From Flavobacteriales bacterium (GTDB taxonomy: Bacteria > Bacteroidota > Bacteroidia > Flavobacteriales_D > Sanyastnellaceae): DNA of 64,000 bases. Location: the NCBI GenBank assembly GCA_947442505.1, contig CANEVR010000006.1, positions 1 to 64,000 of the forward strand. The letters run 5' to 3'. Below, in pieces: positions 47,067-56,000 of the stretch. The translations under genes were made by a program, and so were the position numbers. Position 1 is the first letter of the stretch; every line of letters starts with the position of its first letter. The notes under the pieces are model-generated. The model searched no databases and was not told the DNA's origin. It was given only the letters and a program-made list of their open reading frames with translations.

Positions 47067-48619
47067 TTGGCTTGTAATACAACAAAAGGAATCAGTACCT
47101 CTTCCAAACTAATCCCACCGTGTTGGAATGTATTGCGGAAGTGGGTAACAAAGTGATTGTAATTGTTGGGGTAAACAAAATACCCTTTGGACTTGGCAAA
47201 TACATATGAACTGCTCAACTGTGGTCTTGGCAAATGGGCCGCGGCAGGATCTTTCACTTCAAAAACATCCTTTGCATTATAATTCAAATTTTTACCAACC
47301 TTATAACGCAAATTGTTATTGGTTGCCTTGTCGCCAACAATCTTGATGGGGTCTTCCACCCGAACCGTTCCATGGTCGGTTGTAATGATGACACGCGCCT
47401 TTTGCTCCGCCATTTTTTCCAACATCTCACGCAAAGGACTGTGCTCAAACCAAGATTTCGTCAGGGACAAATACGCCGGTGTATCTTCCGCCAACTCTTT
47501 GATGACTTCCATCTCACTTCGCGCATGGCTCAGCATGTCTACAAAATTGTACACAATGACATTCAAATCATTTTGCTTCAAATTGGAGATTTGATCCACC
47601 AATTTTTTTCCAAACTGATTTTGCACAACTTTGTGGTAACTGGTCTTGACATTCATTCCCAAACGTTTCAATTGCGCTTGAAGGAAGTCATGCTCATGTT
47701 CATTTTTTGACCCCTCTTCATCCTCCTCCTTCCACCATTGGGAATGCAGTTTTTGCATCTCCGTGGGCAACAATCCAGAAAACATAGCATTTCGCGCATA
47801 CATTGTAGCTGTTGGCAAAATGGAGTAATAGATGTCTTCTTCTTCTGTTCTAAATAAATCTTTCAAGAAAGGCGCTATGACTTTCCATTGATCATACCGC
47901 AAATTGTCAATGACCACCCAATACAAGGGTTGGCCGGGCTGAACCAAGGATTTTATTTTCTTATTGAACAACGTGTGTGACATGACAGGCGCCTCAGTCT
48001 TGGCATTGATCCAATCCAAATAACGCTGCTCGTAAAACTTGACAAATTGTTGATTGGCTTCAATCTTTTGCGTCTGCAAAATTTCTTTCATCGATTCCTC
48101 ACTGGTTTGGGACAACTCTGTTGTCCAATAAACCAATTTTTTCATGAACTCCTTCCATTCATCCGCATTCATGGACTGACCCAACTGCATGGAGATTTCA
48201 CGAAATTCCTGACGATAATCTTGGGTGGTTTTCTCCTGAATCAAGCGCTTATCATCCAAATTTTTCTTGATGCTCAATAGAATTTGGTTGGGATTCACGG
48301 GCTTGATGAGGTAGTCGGCAATTTTGGAACCGATGGCGTCTTCCATGATGTGCTCTTCCTCACTTTTGGTAATCATCACCACTGGAATGTCGGCATTCAA
48401 TGCCTTGATCTCCTGAAGGGCTTGCAAACCGGAGATACCGGGCATATTCTCATCCAAAAAAACCAAGTCGAACGAACGTTCCTTGACCAAGGATACGGCC
48501 TCTCGTCCGTTGTTTACTGTAGTCACATCATATCCTTTTTGCTCTAAAAACAGCACATGCGGTTTGAGCAATTCAATCTCATCGTCCGCCCACAATATCA
48601 TTGGTTTCATTGACTTCAT
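47063..48619 (-). CDS. porX: PorX, response regulator with PglZ-type phosphatase domain controlling type IX secretion
   Basis: PorX with the PorY kinase and an ECF sigma factor controls T9SS genes in Porphyromonas. The receiver domain shows the acidic pair Asp12/Asp13 (ILWADDEIE), phospho-acceptor Asp56 (VFLDENMPG), Thr84 and Lys106 (KPVNP). After a helical linker, the C-terminal PglZ/alkaline-phosphatase-like domain has WVVIDNLRYDQW, a central TATMYARN and TTDHGTVRVEDP. The 518 residues from the ATG at 48619 match the family length; an ATG at 48610 is an alternative. The pairing with sprA in the same window fits a complete T9SS. Confidence 0.94.
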   Translation of the reverse strand: MKSMKPMILWADDEIELLKPHVLFLEQKGYDVTTVNNGREAVSLVKERSFDLVFLDENMPGISGLQALQEIKALNADIPVVMITKSEEEHIMEDAIGSKIADYLIKPVNPNQILLSIKKNLDDKRLIQEKTTQDYRQEFREISMQLGQSMNADEWKEFMKKLVYWTTELSQTSEESMKEILQTQKIEANQQFVKFYEQRYLDWINAKTEAPVMSHTLFNKKIKSLVQPGQPLYWVVIDNLRYDQWKVIAPFLKDLFRTEEEDIYYSILPTATMYARNAMFSGLLPTEMQKLHSQWWKEEDEEGSKNEHEHDFLQAQLKRLGMNVKTSYHKVVQNQFGKKLVDQISNLKQNDLNVIVYNFVDMLSHARSEMEVIKELAEDTPAYLSLTKSWFEHSPLREMLEKMAEQKARVIITTDHGTVRVEDPIKIVGDKATNNNLRYKVGKNLNYNAKDVFEVKDPAAAHLPRPQLSSSYVFAKSKGYFVYPNNYNHFVTHFRNTFQHGGISLEEVLIPFVVLQAK

Positions 48620-48624
48620 CAACG

Positions 48625-48632
48625 CAAAGGTA
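48625..48632 (-). promoter_or_regulatory. -7 box TACCTTTG for porX-tsaE
   Basis: On the minus strand TACCTTTG matches TAnnTTTG exactly, with a TTG 23 bases upstream as a possible -33 element. The box ends 5 bases before the ATG at 48619, so the transcript would be leaderless, or have a ~10-base leader if the ATG at 48610 is used. Confidence 0.55.
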
Positions 48633-48698
48633 GGGGGATTATTGCGCAAAAAATACAAGATTGGATCAATCAAATTGGGACCTATGCGAACCCTACAA

Positions 48699-48735
48699 AA
48701 TATCAAAACTTGTAATTTTTGCAAGTTTTGATATT
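48699..48735. repeat. 14-bp perfect inverted repeat, probable operator
   Basis: AATATCAAAACTTG (48699-48712) is repeated as its exact reverse complement at 48722-48735 around a 9-base loop. It lies between the divergent porX and AAA/DUF4143 genes. The TTTG at 48718-48721, a candidate -33 element for the ATPase gene, sits in the loop. The layout fits an operator where a bound protein would block RNA polymerase. A T-poor flank argues against a terminator. Confidence 0.7.
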
Positions 48736-48749
48736 ATTGAGTACTTTTG
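48718..48749 (+). promoter_or_regulatory. Promoter of the AAA/DUF4143 gene
   Basis: A -33 TTTG (48718-48721) and a -7 TACTTTTG (48742-48749), 20 bases apart, give the best full promoter match in the window. The -7 box ends 6 bases before the ATG at 48756. The -33 element is inside the inverted repeat. Confidence 0.65.
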
Positions 48750-48755
48750 TTCATC

Positions 48756-49979
48756 ATGCAGACCATTCCTCGAAAACAATACTTAAGTAAGCTCATGTCC
48801 TTTAAAGACAAGGATTTGATTAAAGTTGTAAGCGGCCTAAGACGCTCTGGAAAATCTACACTGCTTCAACTTTTTCAAAAAGAGCTCCAAAAAAAAGGCA
48901 TTGGAAAAAAACAAATTCACGTTTACAATTTTGAGCTTCCTGAAAATTACGTCAACAAAGATTGGTATGCAATCTATCAAGAAATCAAAAGCCATTTGCA
49001 TTCGCAAAAAATGAATTACATCTTTTTAGATGAAGTTCAAAACATTCCATTTTTCGAAAAACTAGTTGATGGATTGTTTGCCAATGATCTTACCGATTTA
49101 TACATAACAGGATCTAATGCATTCCTACTCAGCAGCGAACTCGCTACTTTGCTCGGAGGAAGACATATTGAAATTTCAATTTTGCCCTTTTCCTTTGAAG
49201 AATATCTCACTGCCAGAGAAATCGATACCAAAAATCGATACCTCAACTTTGAGTCATTATTCTTCGACTATGTGAATGAAACATCATTGCCAAAAGGAGT
49301 TGATTTGCGTGAAGAGGGATATGATAAAATATATGAATACCTAGAAGCCATTTATAGCACCATCATTGAAAAAGACATCACCACTCGTCACCAAATCAAT
49401 GATAAAAGAGCTTTTGGCAACATCATCCGATACCTTGCTTCTCATGTTGGAAGTAAATTATCTCCTAGTAACATTTCTAAATCGCTGACATCGGATAATC
49501 AAGCGATACACCATAAAACGGTTGAAAAATATCTTGAATACCTTACTGCCAGTTTCGTCTTTTACAAAGTCAATCGATTTGATTTAAAAGGTAAAAAATT
49601 ACTAGCAACCCAAGAAAAATACTACTTGGTGGACCCTGGTTTGATGAATATTCTTATTGGTAAAGAAAACAACCGCGATCGCGGACATATCCTCGAAAAC
49701 GTCGTTTACCTGGAACTGCTTCACCGGGGGTATAAAGTTTGGACAGGATCAGCTCGAGACCATGAGGTAGATTTTGTTTGCAAAAATCCTTCAGGAGAAA
49801 TCATTTACTACCAAGTTGCTTGGCAACTCTCCAATACAGAAACCATTGAAAGAGAGTTTAACGCACTAGAAAAAATCAAAGACAATTTTCCAAAATATGT
49901 CTTAAGTACCGACTCGTTTTTAATAGACAGAAGTGGCATTGATCATATCAATGTTTTCCAATGGTTATTGGATAAATGA
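48756..49979 (+). CDS. AAA ATPase with C-terminal DUF4143 domain
   Basis: A 407-residue ATPase of the AAA_14/DUF4143 class. The Walker A motif is VVSGLRRSGKSTLL (~25-38), Walker B is YIFLDEVQNI (Asp92, Glu93), and YITGSNAFLLS is sensor-1-like. A middle helical part has the LSPSNISKSL winged-helix-like segment, and the C-terminus (RGHILENVVYLELLHRGYKVW ... HEVDFVCKN) looks like a PD-(D/E)xK nuclease-like DUF4143 region. The family is patchy and often transferred between bacteria; its function is unknown. The ATG at 48756 follows the promoter; the in-frame TTG at 48747 lies within it. The gene splits porX from the HD gene on the opposite strand. Confidence 0.9.
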   Translation: MQTIPRKQYLSKLMSFKDKDLIKVVSGLRRSGKSTLLQLFQKELQKKGIGKKQIHVYNFELPENYVNKDWYAIYQEIKSHLHSQKMNYIFLDEVQNIPFFEKLVDGLFANDLTDLYITGSNAFLLSSELATLLGGRHIEISILPFSFEEYLTAREIDTKNRYLNFESLFFDYVNETSLPKGVDLREEGYDKIYEYLEAIYSTIIEKDITTRHQINDKRAFGNIIRYLASHVGSKLSPSNISKSLTSDNQAIHHKTVEKYLEYLTASFVFYKVNRFDLKGKKLLATQEKYYLVDPGLMNILIGKENNRDRGHILENVVYLELLHRGYKVWTGSARDHEVDFVCKNPSGEIIYYQVAWQLSNTETIEREFNALEKIKDNFPKYVLSTDSFLIDRSGIDHINVFQWLLDK

Positions 49980-49997
49980 TGTGACTGGTTAATCAGA

Positions 49998-51215
49998 TTA
50001 TTGCGCCACAAACCACTTCCGCACTTCGCGGGTCATGGGTGCCAAGCTCAAATGATCGCTGACTTCGGCAGCATTGCGCACACTGCCATCTTTCATTTTG
50101 ATGAGAATAATGTCTCCGCTTTGGCTGTAAGCGCGATTGGCCGCTTCGCCGGTCATCACAAAATAAGCCGCCTCGTGCTCCCCTATTCCTCGCTCCTTAG
50201 CCACTTCCGTAATCCGAGCTTGAAGTGCTTCGGGTGAAATGGGTTCAGTAAGAATTTGTATTTTAAACAACTTTCGTTGCACCAATTTCTGGGACAATTC
50301 CTTTAGGACAACATCATCATGGTGTTGCCAAACTTTTAGAGCACTGAGGACATCTTGGTCGTCCAATTCCAAAAAGGTGCTCAATGCTTTTGGATGCTCG
50401 AAAAAAGTAGTTTTGGTAAAATTTTGTTGCAAGAAAAACGCCAATGCAGGCGTACTCCACACCGATTGACCTTGCTCCACCAACTCCTTGGCCCGCTTGA
50501 GTACATTGACCAACATGTATTCCGCACTCAATACCGTCTTGTGCAAATACACTTGCCAGTACATAAATCTTCTGGCGACAATGAATTTCTCAATGCTATA
50601 GATGCCTTTTTCTTCGACGACCAATTGATTGTCCACCACATCCATCATTTTGATGATGCGCTCGCTGCCCACTTGACCTTCTACAACACCAGAGAAGAAA
50701 CTATCACGAGCCAGGTAATCCAATCGATCCATATCCAACTGGGAACTGACCAAGCTGTGCAGAAAAGCTTTGGGATGTTTGTTGTTAAAGATGTCAATGG
50801 CCAATTGCAAACCACCATGGAGTTCGCGGTTCATTTGGTCCATCAAGCCTGCGCTGATGTCCTCATGGTGCACACCACCGACAATGCTGTGTTCCAAGGC
50901 GTGACTATAGGGTCCATGACCGATATCATGCAGCAGAATAGCAGCCAAAAGACCTTCTTCTTCCGCTTTGGTGATTTCAACGCCGCGCACGCGCAACTCA
51001 TCCACTGCATTTTGCATCAAGTGCATCGCACCAAGGGCATGTTGAAAACGATTGTGAATCGCACCGGGATAAACCAAGTGACTCAATCCCAATTGGCTGA
51101 TGCGGCGCAGACGCTGAAAAGCCGGATGATTGATAAGTTGAAAAATAAATGGATGGCGAATCGTGATAAAACCGTAGACCGGATCGTTGATTATTTTTCG
51201 GAAGAGTTGAGTCAT
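49998..51215 (-). CDS. HD-domain phosphohydrolase, dNTPase/SAMHD1-like
   Basis: A 405-residue metal-dependent phosphohydrolase. The metal site is clear: GAIHNRFQHALG (His59), ILLHDIGHGPYSHALEH (His96, Asp97) and SQLDMDRLDYLARDS (late Asp). That order matches the SAMHD1/dGTPase-like branch of HD enzymes. The N-terminal PVYGFITIRHPFIFQLINHPAFQRLRRISQ segment is typical of the group. Likely a nucleoside-triphosphate hydrolase, but the substrate is unproven. The start at 51215 fits its promoter; an earlier in-frame start at 51260 contains the promoter sequence. Confidence 0.9.
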   Translation of the reverse strand: MTQLFRKIINDPVYGFITIRHPFIFQLINHPAFQRLRRISQLGLSHLVYPGAIHNRFQHALGAMHLMQNAVDELRVRGVEITKAEEEGLLAAILLHDIGHGPYSHALEHSIVGGVHHEDISAGLMDQMNRELHGGLQLAIDIFNNKHPKAFLHSLVSSQLDMDRLDYLARDSFFSGVVEGQVGSERIIKMMDVVDNQLVVEEKGIYSIEKFIVARRFMYWQVYLHKTVLSAEYMLVNVLKRAKELVEQGQSVWSTPALAFFLQQNFTKTTFFEHPKALSTFLELDDQDVLSALKVWQHHDDVVLKELSQKLVQRKLFKIQILTEPISPEALQARITEVAKERGIGEHEAAYFVMTGEAANRAYSQSGDIILIKMKDGSVRNAAEVSDHLSLAPMTREVRKWFVAQ

Positions 51216-51235
51216 GGTAATGGTTGAATCAGGTA

Positions 51236-51243
51236 CAAAGATA
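51236..51243 (-). promoter_or_regulatory. -7 box TATCTTTG for the HD phosphohydrolase gene
   Basis: On the minus strand TATCTTTG matches TAnnTTTG exactly and ends 20 bases before the ATG at 51215, giving a leader of about 15 bases. It also argues against the longer start at 51260. Confidence 0.6.
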
Positions 51244-51354
51244 ATGGGAAGTTCCGCCACTCCGAAGCTAGCAGCTCAACAGAAAGAAAAACAGAAACAG
51301 AGCGAAAAAGAATGACAACTTGACTCCTCATCCCTTCATCACCTCATCAACTTC

Positions 51355-51867
51355 TCACCACGCATAGGTCACCGCAACATCCACGGACATGCTGCCAGAA
51401 GAAAAGGTCAGCACACTGGGGAAAAGAGAGCCTGATTGATAAGGTTTGAATGGAACCACGCCCATTTGATCATCGGGGTTGATAAAGGTTCCACCGTCGT
51501 TGTCGTAAAGAACAACGTTATAGGTCATGGTGGGGTAGAGAATATCGATGGGAGTAGTGGGATTAAAACTGTATGAACCAGTGGCCGCAGCATCTTCATA
51601 GTAGGTGGTGGCTCGCCAGATTTCATTGGTGGTGCTTTCACCGGTAATGGCAATGTAAATATCCCCGCTGTTGCCGATATCCCATTGGCTGCCGTTGGGA
51701 TCATTGGCAGCAAAGCTTTTGACCGTCACCTTGGTAATGGTCATTTTCACCGGTGTTTTCTCGACATCACAGTTGGAACCAGTATAACCGTCTTCGCAGG
51801 TTTTTTGACATCCCGAAAAGGATAGTAGGGCAATGATAGCGGTAACCAAAAAGTATAACTTTTTCAT
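51355..51867 (-). CDS. Lipoprotein with EGF-like segment and beta-sandwich domain
   Basis: A 170-residue protein from the ATG at 51867. The lipobox IALLSFSGCQK marks lipidated Cys20. Immediately after comes CEDGYTGSNCDVE, an EGF-like cysteine knot fragment seen in many Bacteroidota lipoproteins. The rest (VKMTITKVTVKSF ... VDVAVTYAW) is all beta strand with Asp-rich loops (NDPNGS, YDNDGG, NPDDQ), resembling C2-like calcium-binding sandwiches. Function unknown. A hairpin terminator precedes it, so it probably has its own promoter. An earlier in-frame start at 52050 crosses that terminator and was rejected. Confidence 0.75.
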   Translation of the reverse strand: MKKLYFLVTAIIALLSFSGCQKTCEDGYTGSNCDVEKTPVKMTITKVTVKSFAANDPNGSQWDIGNSGDIYIAITGESTTNEIWRATTYYEDAAATGSYSFNPTTPIDILYPTMTYNVVLYDNDGGTFINPDDQMGVVPFKPYQSGSLFPSVLTFSSGSMSVDVAVTYAW

Positions 51868-51921
51868 TGAGCAAGGATTTGATGTAAAAATAAGGAAGAA
51901 GGGGGAAAGAAATGAGCGGGA

Positions 51922-51946
51922 TAAAAAAATCCCCTGTGAAGGGGAT
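51922..51946 (-). terminator. Rho-independent terminator on the minus strand
   Basis: ATCCCCT (51929-51935) pairs with AGGGGAT (51940-51946) around GTGA; on the minus strand this stem is followed by a run of seven T (51922-51928). It ends the transcript of the lipoprotein gene at 52101-52481. The + strand side also has a short T tract, so it may work both ways. Confidence 0.85.
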
Positions 51947-52035
51947 CTTTTTCTCGAAAACAATAAACAGAAACAAAAATGATTTGGAATTAGCTCACGG
52001 GCTGAAATTTTCAATTTTAGTTGTAAAAGAAAGCA

Positions 52036-52064
52036 ATTCCAGAAATCCAATGGATTTCTGGAAT
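52036..52064. repeat. Perfect 14-bp inverted repeat in a 233-base gap
   Basis: ATTCCAGAAATCCA (52036-52049) is followed after one base by its exact reverse complement (52051-52064). It lies 37 bases after the stop of the lipoprotein gene at 52101 and ahead of the T-tailed terminator. It may be an mRNA 3' hairpin, an attenuator, or a dispersed palindromic element. Apart from this hairpin and the terminator the gap 51868-52100 holds nothing I can recognise. Confidence 0.75.
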
Positions 52065-52100
52065 GACATAAAAACTAAAACTAAATTGATATTTAGATGA

Positions 52101-52481
52101 TTAAGGGACCAATTGAACATTGATACAACCACCATCTTCAATCTTAACCGTGCCCTCACTCCAAATATCACCATCCTCATCCACGATTTTGTAGGGAAGG
52201 GTTTTGGAATCCTCTTTGTCTAGATCGACATCTTTGGATACAGCACCACCTTCACCGCATGCGGGTTGAGAAACAGAATAAACAGTAGCAGAGGATGACC
52301 CGATAATCTCACCATCCAAATAGTAGGTAAATGAATTCACACCGTAAAAAGCGGCGTCTTGCGCAATCCCTTCACCATACCAGAATGTTACTTTACCACT
52401 GGTTTCCTTGTTACAAGAGCTCAAAGAGGTCATCAAAAGAATTGACGCCGTTGCTAAAAAAAATAAACTTGTTTTTTTCAT
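52101..52481 (-). CDS. Small lipoprotein, unknown function
   Basis: 126 residues from the ATG at 52481. The lipobox MTSLSSCNKE marks a lipidated cysteine at ~23. The mature part (KVTFWYGEGIAQDAAFYGVN ... GGCINVQLV) is a small beta-rich domain with two further cysteines (PACGEGG and GGCIN) that may form a disulfide. I do not recognise a family. It is followed by two hairpins and is probably the last gene of the transcript that starts near 57.36 kb. An upstream in-frame start at 52508 would only add a hydrophilic stretch before the signal. Confidence 0.7.
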   Translation of the reverse strand: MKKTSLFFLATASILLMTSLSSCNKETSGKVTFWYGEGIAQDAAFYGVNSFTYYLDGEIIGSSSATVYSVSQPACGEGGAVSKDVDLDKEDSKTLPYKIVDEDGDIWSEGTVKIEDGGCINVQLVP

Positions 52482-52524
52482 GTTATTTTGGGTTTTAAAT
52501 TGTTTCAATTTCTTACTTGACAGA

Positions 52525-53001
52525 TCATTTTAATTTTCGAAATTTCACTTCATTGAATTCTGCTTCCGTGATTTCCTTGATTTTGGTCACTCCACCATTT
52601 TGATTAAGTTCAATTATGCCAAAAGTTGGATAAGTCTGATCTATTTGAGAAAGAGCTGGATCAATTAACGGAGTTCCTTCTACAATAGCAAAATGCTGTC
52701 CATAGACATACGGAACATACCAATACCTAGTTGATATAACCCCATCAAGTAAGGCAACACATCCAGGGATACTCTCTATTGCCTTATCTAAAGCCTCTTT
52801 GATGCTGCCATAACTTGTCGGCAGAATTATCCAATGCGCCTTGTCCTCTCCTGTTACCCTTGACTTTCCTCTTACAAAGCTAGCACCTCTGGATAAATCA
52901 ATATTCTTTGAAGAAACCATTGTGAAATCCAAAATTCGATTTGTACAAGAGGCCATTACTAACGTCAGAACAACCCAGATTGAAACCGTTTTCATTTTCA
53001 T
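52525..53001 (-). CDS. Lipoprotein of unknown function
   Basis: 158 residues; the lipobox LTLVMASCTNR gives lipidated Cys19. The mature segment has GSIKEALDKAIESIPGCVALLDG and YGQHFAIVEGTPLIDP, a layout I associate with small exported lipoproteins of Bacteroidota in which a helix with ALDKAI is followed by a YG..VEGTP strand. No catalytic site is visible. The start overlaps the subtilase stop by 1 base, so it is coupled to it; an internal ATG two codons later is possible. Confidence 0.75.
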   Translation of the reverse strand: MKMKTVSIWVVLTLVMASCTNRILDFTMVSSKNIDLSRGASFVRGKSRVTGEDKAHWIILPTSYGSIKEALDKAIESIPGCVALLDGVISTRYWYVPYVYGQHFAIVEGTPLIDPALSQIDQTYPTFGIIELNQNGGVTKIKEITEAEFNEVKFRKLK

Positions 53002-56000
53002 TATTTATTTGTTTTAATTAATTTCTGATTTATTACAACTGAATCTCCATGCAGCCTAACAGCATAAACGCCCTCAGCAAATGGCGATAAATCAAATTGC
53101 TCGTCAGTTGTACTAAATAACAATTTTCCTGAAAGATCAAAGACTTCAATCAACTGAATTCTATCGGCTGATTTAACCATGACAACTCCAGAACTTGGAT
53201 TGGGGTACAACAAACCTTCCATTCCTCTTATAACTTCTTCAATATCCGTCACCGTTAAATTCACTTCTGTTGAAGGACTTGAACAACCCGTTGCGTTGGT
53301 CACTATTACGGAATAATTCCCGCTCTGAGTAGCCAAATGAGTCTGCCCAATCGCACCATTGATGGCTACGCCATTCAAATACCATTGGTTTCCATTATTG
53401 GAACTAGAAGTCAACACATTGCCATCAACGGATATGATTGGGGTTTGGGGATCATTCACCACAGTGATGTATGCATTGGTTGTAATGGCATCATTGCCAC
53501 CTGCGTTGGAAACGGTCAAAGCAACAAGATAAACTCCTGAGTTATTGTAACAGATGTTGGATGGATTCTGCGCTGTGGAGGAAGAGGGTGTTCCTCCAGG
53601 AAACGACCACTGCCAAGAAGTTGGTGCATTAGCTGATTGGTCAAGGAATCCAATGCATTCCCCAACACACAAAGCTTGATCATTGTTTTGGGTTGAAAAG
53701 GCTGCAAATGGCGCATTGGTATATACAAAACCAAAGGGCTGCGACATTTCGCTGCAACCATTGCTATTGGTTACTTGGACGTAATACGTTCCACTTGCGG
53801 TGGGTGAATAAGTCTGTCCCGTTGCCCCGGAAATGGGGGTGTTGTTCAAATACCATTGATTGCTTTGAGAAGCGCTAGAGGACAATTGATTTCCATTACC
53901 TGAGATTGTTGGAATGGACGGTGATGCTGTAACTGTGATGTATCCACTTGAAGTCTGCACATCACTTCCTCCCGCGTTGGACACCGTTAAAGATACAAAA
54001 TAAGTACCTGGAATTTGGTAACAAATTGAGCTTGGCGTTTGACTGGATGAAGAAGACGGTGTTCCTCCTTGGAATACCCAACTCCAGTTGGTTGGTTGAT
54101 TGGATGAGTTGTCTGAAAATACAATGCAGTCACCCGCGCATACTTGATTCAGATTGGATTGAAATTGCGCTACGGGAGCTGGAGTGTAGATAAAATTAAA
54201 AGGCGCGGAATTCTCCGAGCAACCATTGCTGTTGGTTACTTGGACGTAATACGTTCCACTTGCGGTAGGTGAAAAGGTTTGACCAGTTGCACCGGAAATG
54301 GGGGTGTTGTTCAAATACCATTGGTTGCCGGAATCAGAACTTGAAACCAAGTTAATACCATTCTCTGTTATCAGCGGTATTGAAGGAATCAGATTAAAAG
54401 TTACATTTATTGGAGAAGACCATGGGCTTATGTAACCATCATTATTTGCGACTCTTACAAAATAATTTCCAGAATTAGATACAGAAATACTCTGCGAAGT
54501 TTCACCATTGCTCCACTGATAATAAGGGTAATTTAGTGGTGCATTGAGCTGAACAACTTGCCCTTGGCAAGGAGATAAATCTCCAACAGGAGTAATAGTG
54601 GGCACTGATGGTAAACTTGCCAACAAATTCAGTAGGCCTTGATGCGCGTTCACCTTGCCCCATCCCCAAGTATTATTACCTGTTGATGGAATTGTTCCTG
54701 TGAAGCTGTCAGTCCAGGCATTTTGTTTAATCAGATTTAAGGCTTGTGTTTGATTTAGATTTGGATAAGCCTGTAACCAAAGAGCTAAAATGCCCGTAAC
54801 CATTGGACTTGCCATAGATGTACCTTCCATCATTCCAAAATACCAATTGTTTGTACCATTGGTAATACCTGAAACTGTTCTTCCGCTTAATGATGTGTAA
54901 CTGTTATCAAAACGACTTACAGAGGAAGCTAGTATATTACCAGGTGCTGTTATATCAGGTTTTATTCTATTGTCTGCTGTTGGTCCTTTACTGGAAAAAG
55001 GTGCAATTGCTCCAACGGGAGCAAATTCAGGTGCAGTTTGTGAACTTAAATTAAATGCAGTCCAAGAATTCTTTGAAGTATATGCACCAACTGAAATAAT
55101 AGCATTTCCAGTACCACCAATTTCCATAACAGTTGAATTTGTTGAGCCGTTAACCCAAGGAGATGGCCTTCCTGCATTTGTAAATTGAGAGCCACCAGTT
55201 GCAGCCCACATCTTTGTTTGTCCTGTATTTGCAATAATTTCGACCATTGCCCAACGATAACTATCATCCTGTGCTGTATGATCTATTAAAATTTGAACAT
55301 TTCTTTTATTGTTTGCAGGGTACAGCGAAGTAGCAATTGTTACACTGCAAGCATCAGGTGAAAAGAAGTCATCATCGAAAAGAGTATAGTTAAATGTATT
55401 ATTTGAATTGGCTTGAATATATGGTGTCCAGTCTTCAAATGAATTAGTATTTGTATTGTAGATGTTTACAGCTACTTCATAATTTTGATTTGGGTTTCCC
55501 CAAATATCAATTAAAGCACTTCCGTTAGTACCATCTGAAGAATTTGGAAATTGAACGAAAGAATAAAGTGTATTATCATTTGTTGTATATGACTTGCCAA
55601 CATAAAGCTGTTTTTGGCCTTCATTACCTGCTGCACCAACTATGATTTTGCCATTTCCAACCACCCCTTCACAATATTGATCAAAAGGTGAAAAGCCATC
55701 GTGTGGACCGACATTCGAGCCAATGCTAATGTTTATTACACAAGGTTTGTTTTGTGAATTTGCATAGTTGATAATGTACTGTATACCATCTGCAATAGAA
55801 ACAGTAGTCATTGGCGTTGCAACAAACACTAATTCGCTTTGAGGTGCGACACCCGTTAATGTAGTGTTTACACCACCACCAGCTCCACCAGCTATGCCAG
55901 ATACGTGTGTTCCGTGAGAATTGTCAATTTGGTCTCTTTGAGCGTTTAAAATTGCTGATTGTGTTGTCAGCTCTCGTCCATATGTAAATCCACTTGGAGG

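Noticed and set aside
50355-51227. 290-codon open frame on the + strand across the HD gene
   Set aside because: It overlaps the HD phosphohydrolase, whose metal-binding motifs are all intact on the minus strand; the opposite frame encodes no recognisable domain.
51216-51354. Purine-rich stretch in the 139-base gap next to the HD gene, considered as a repeat or small RNA
   Set aside because: Apart from the TATCTTTG promoter box it is low-complexity sequence without a stem, T tract or coding potential.
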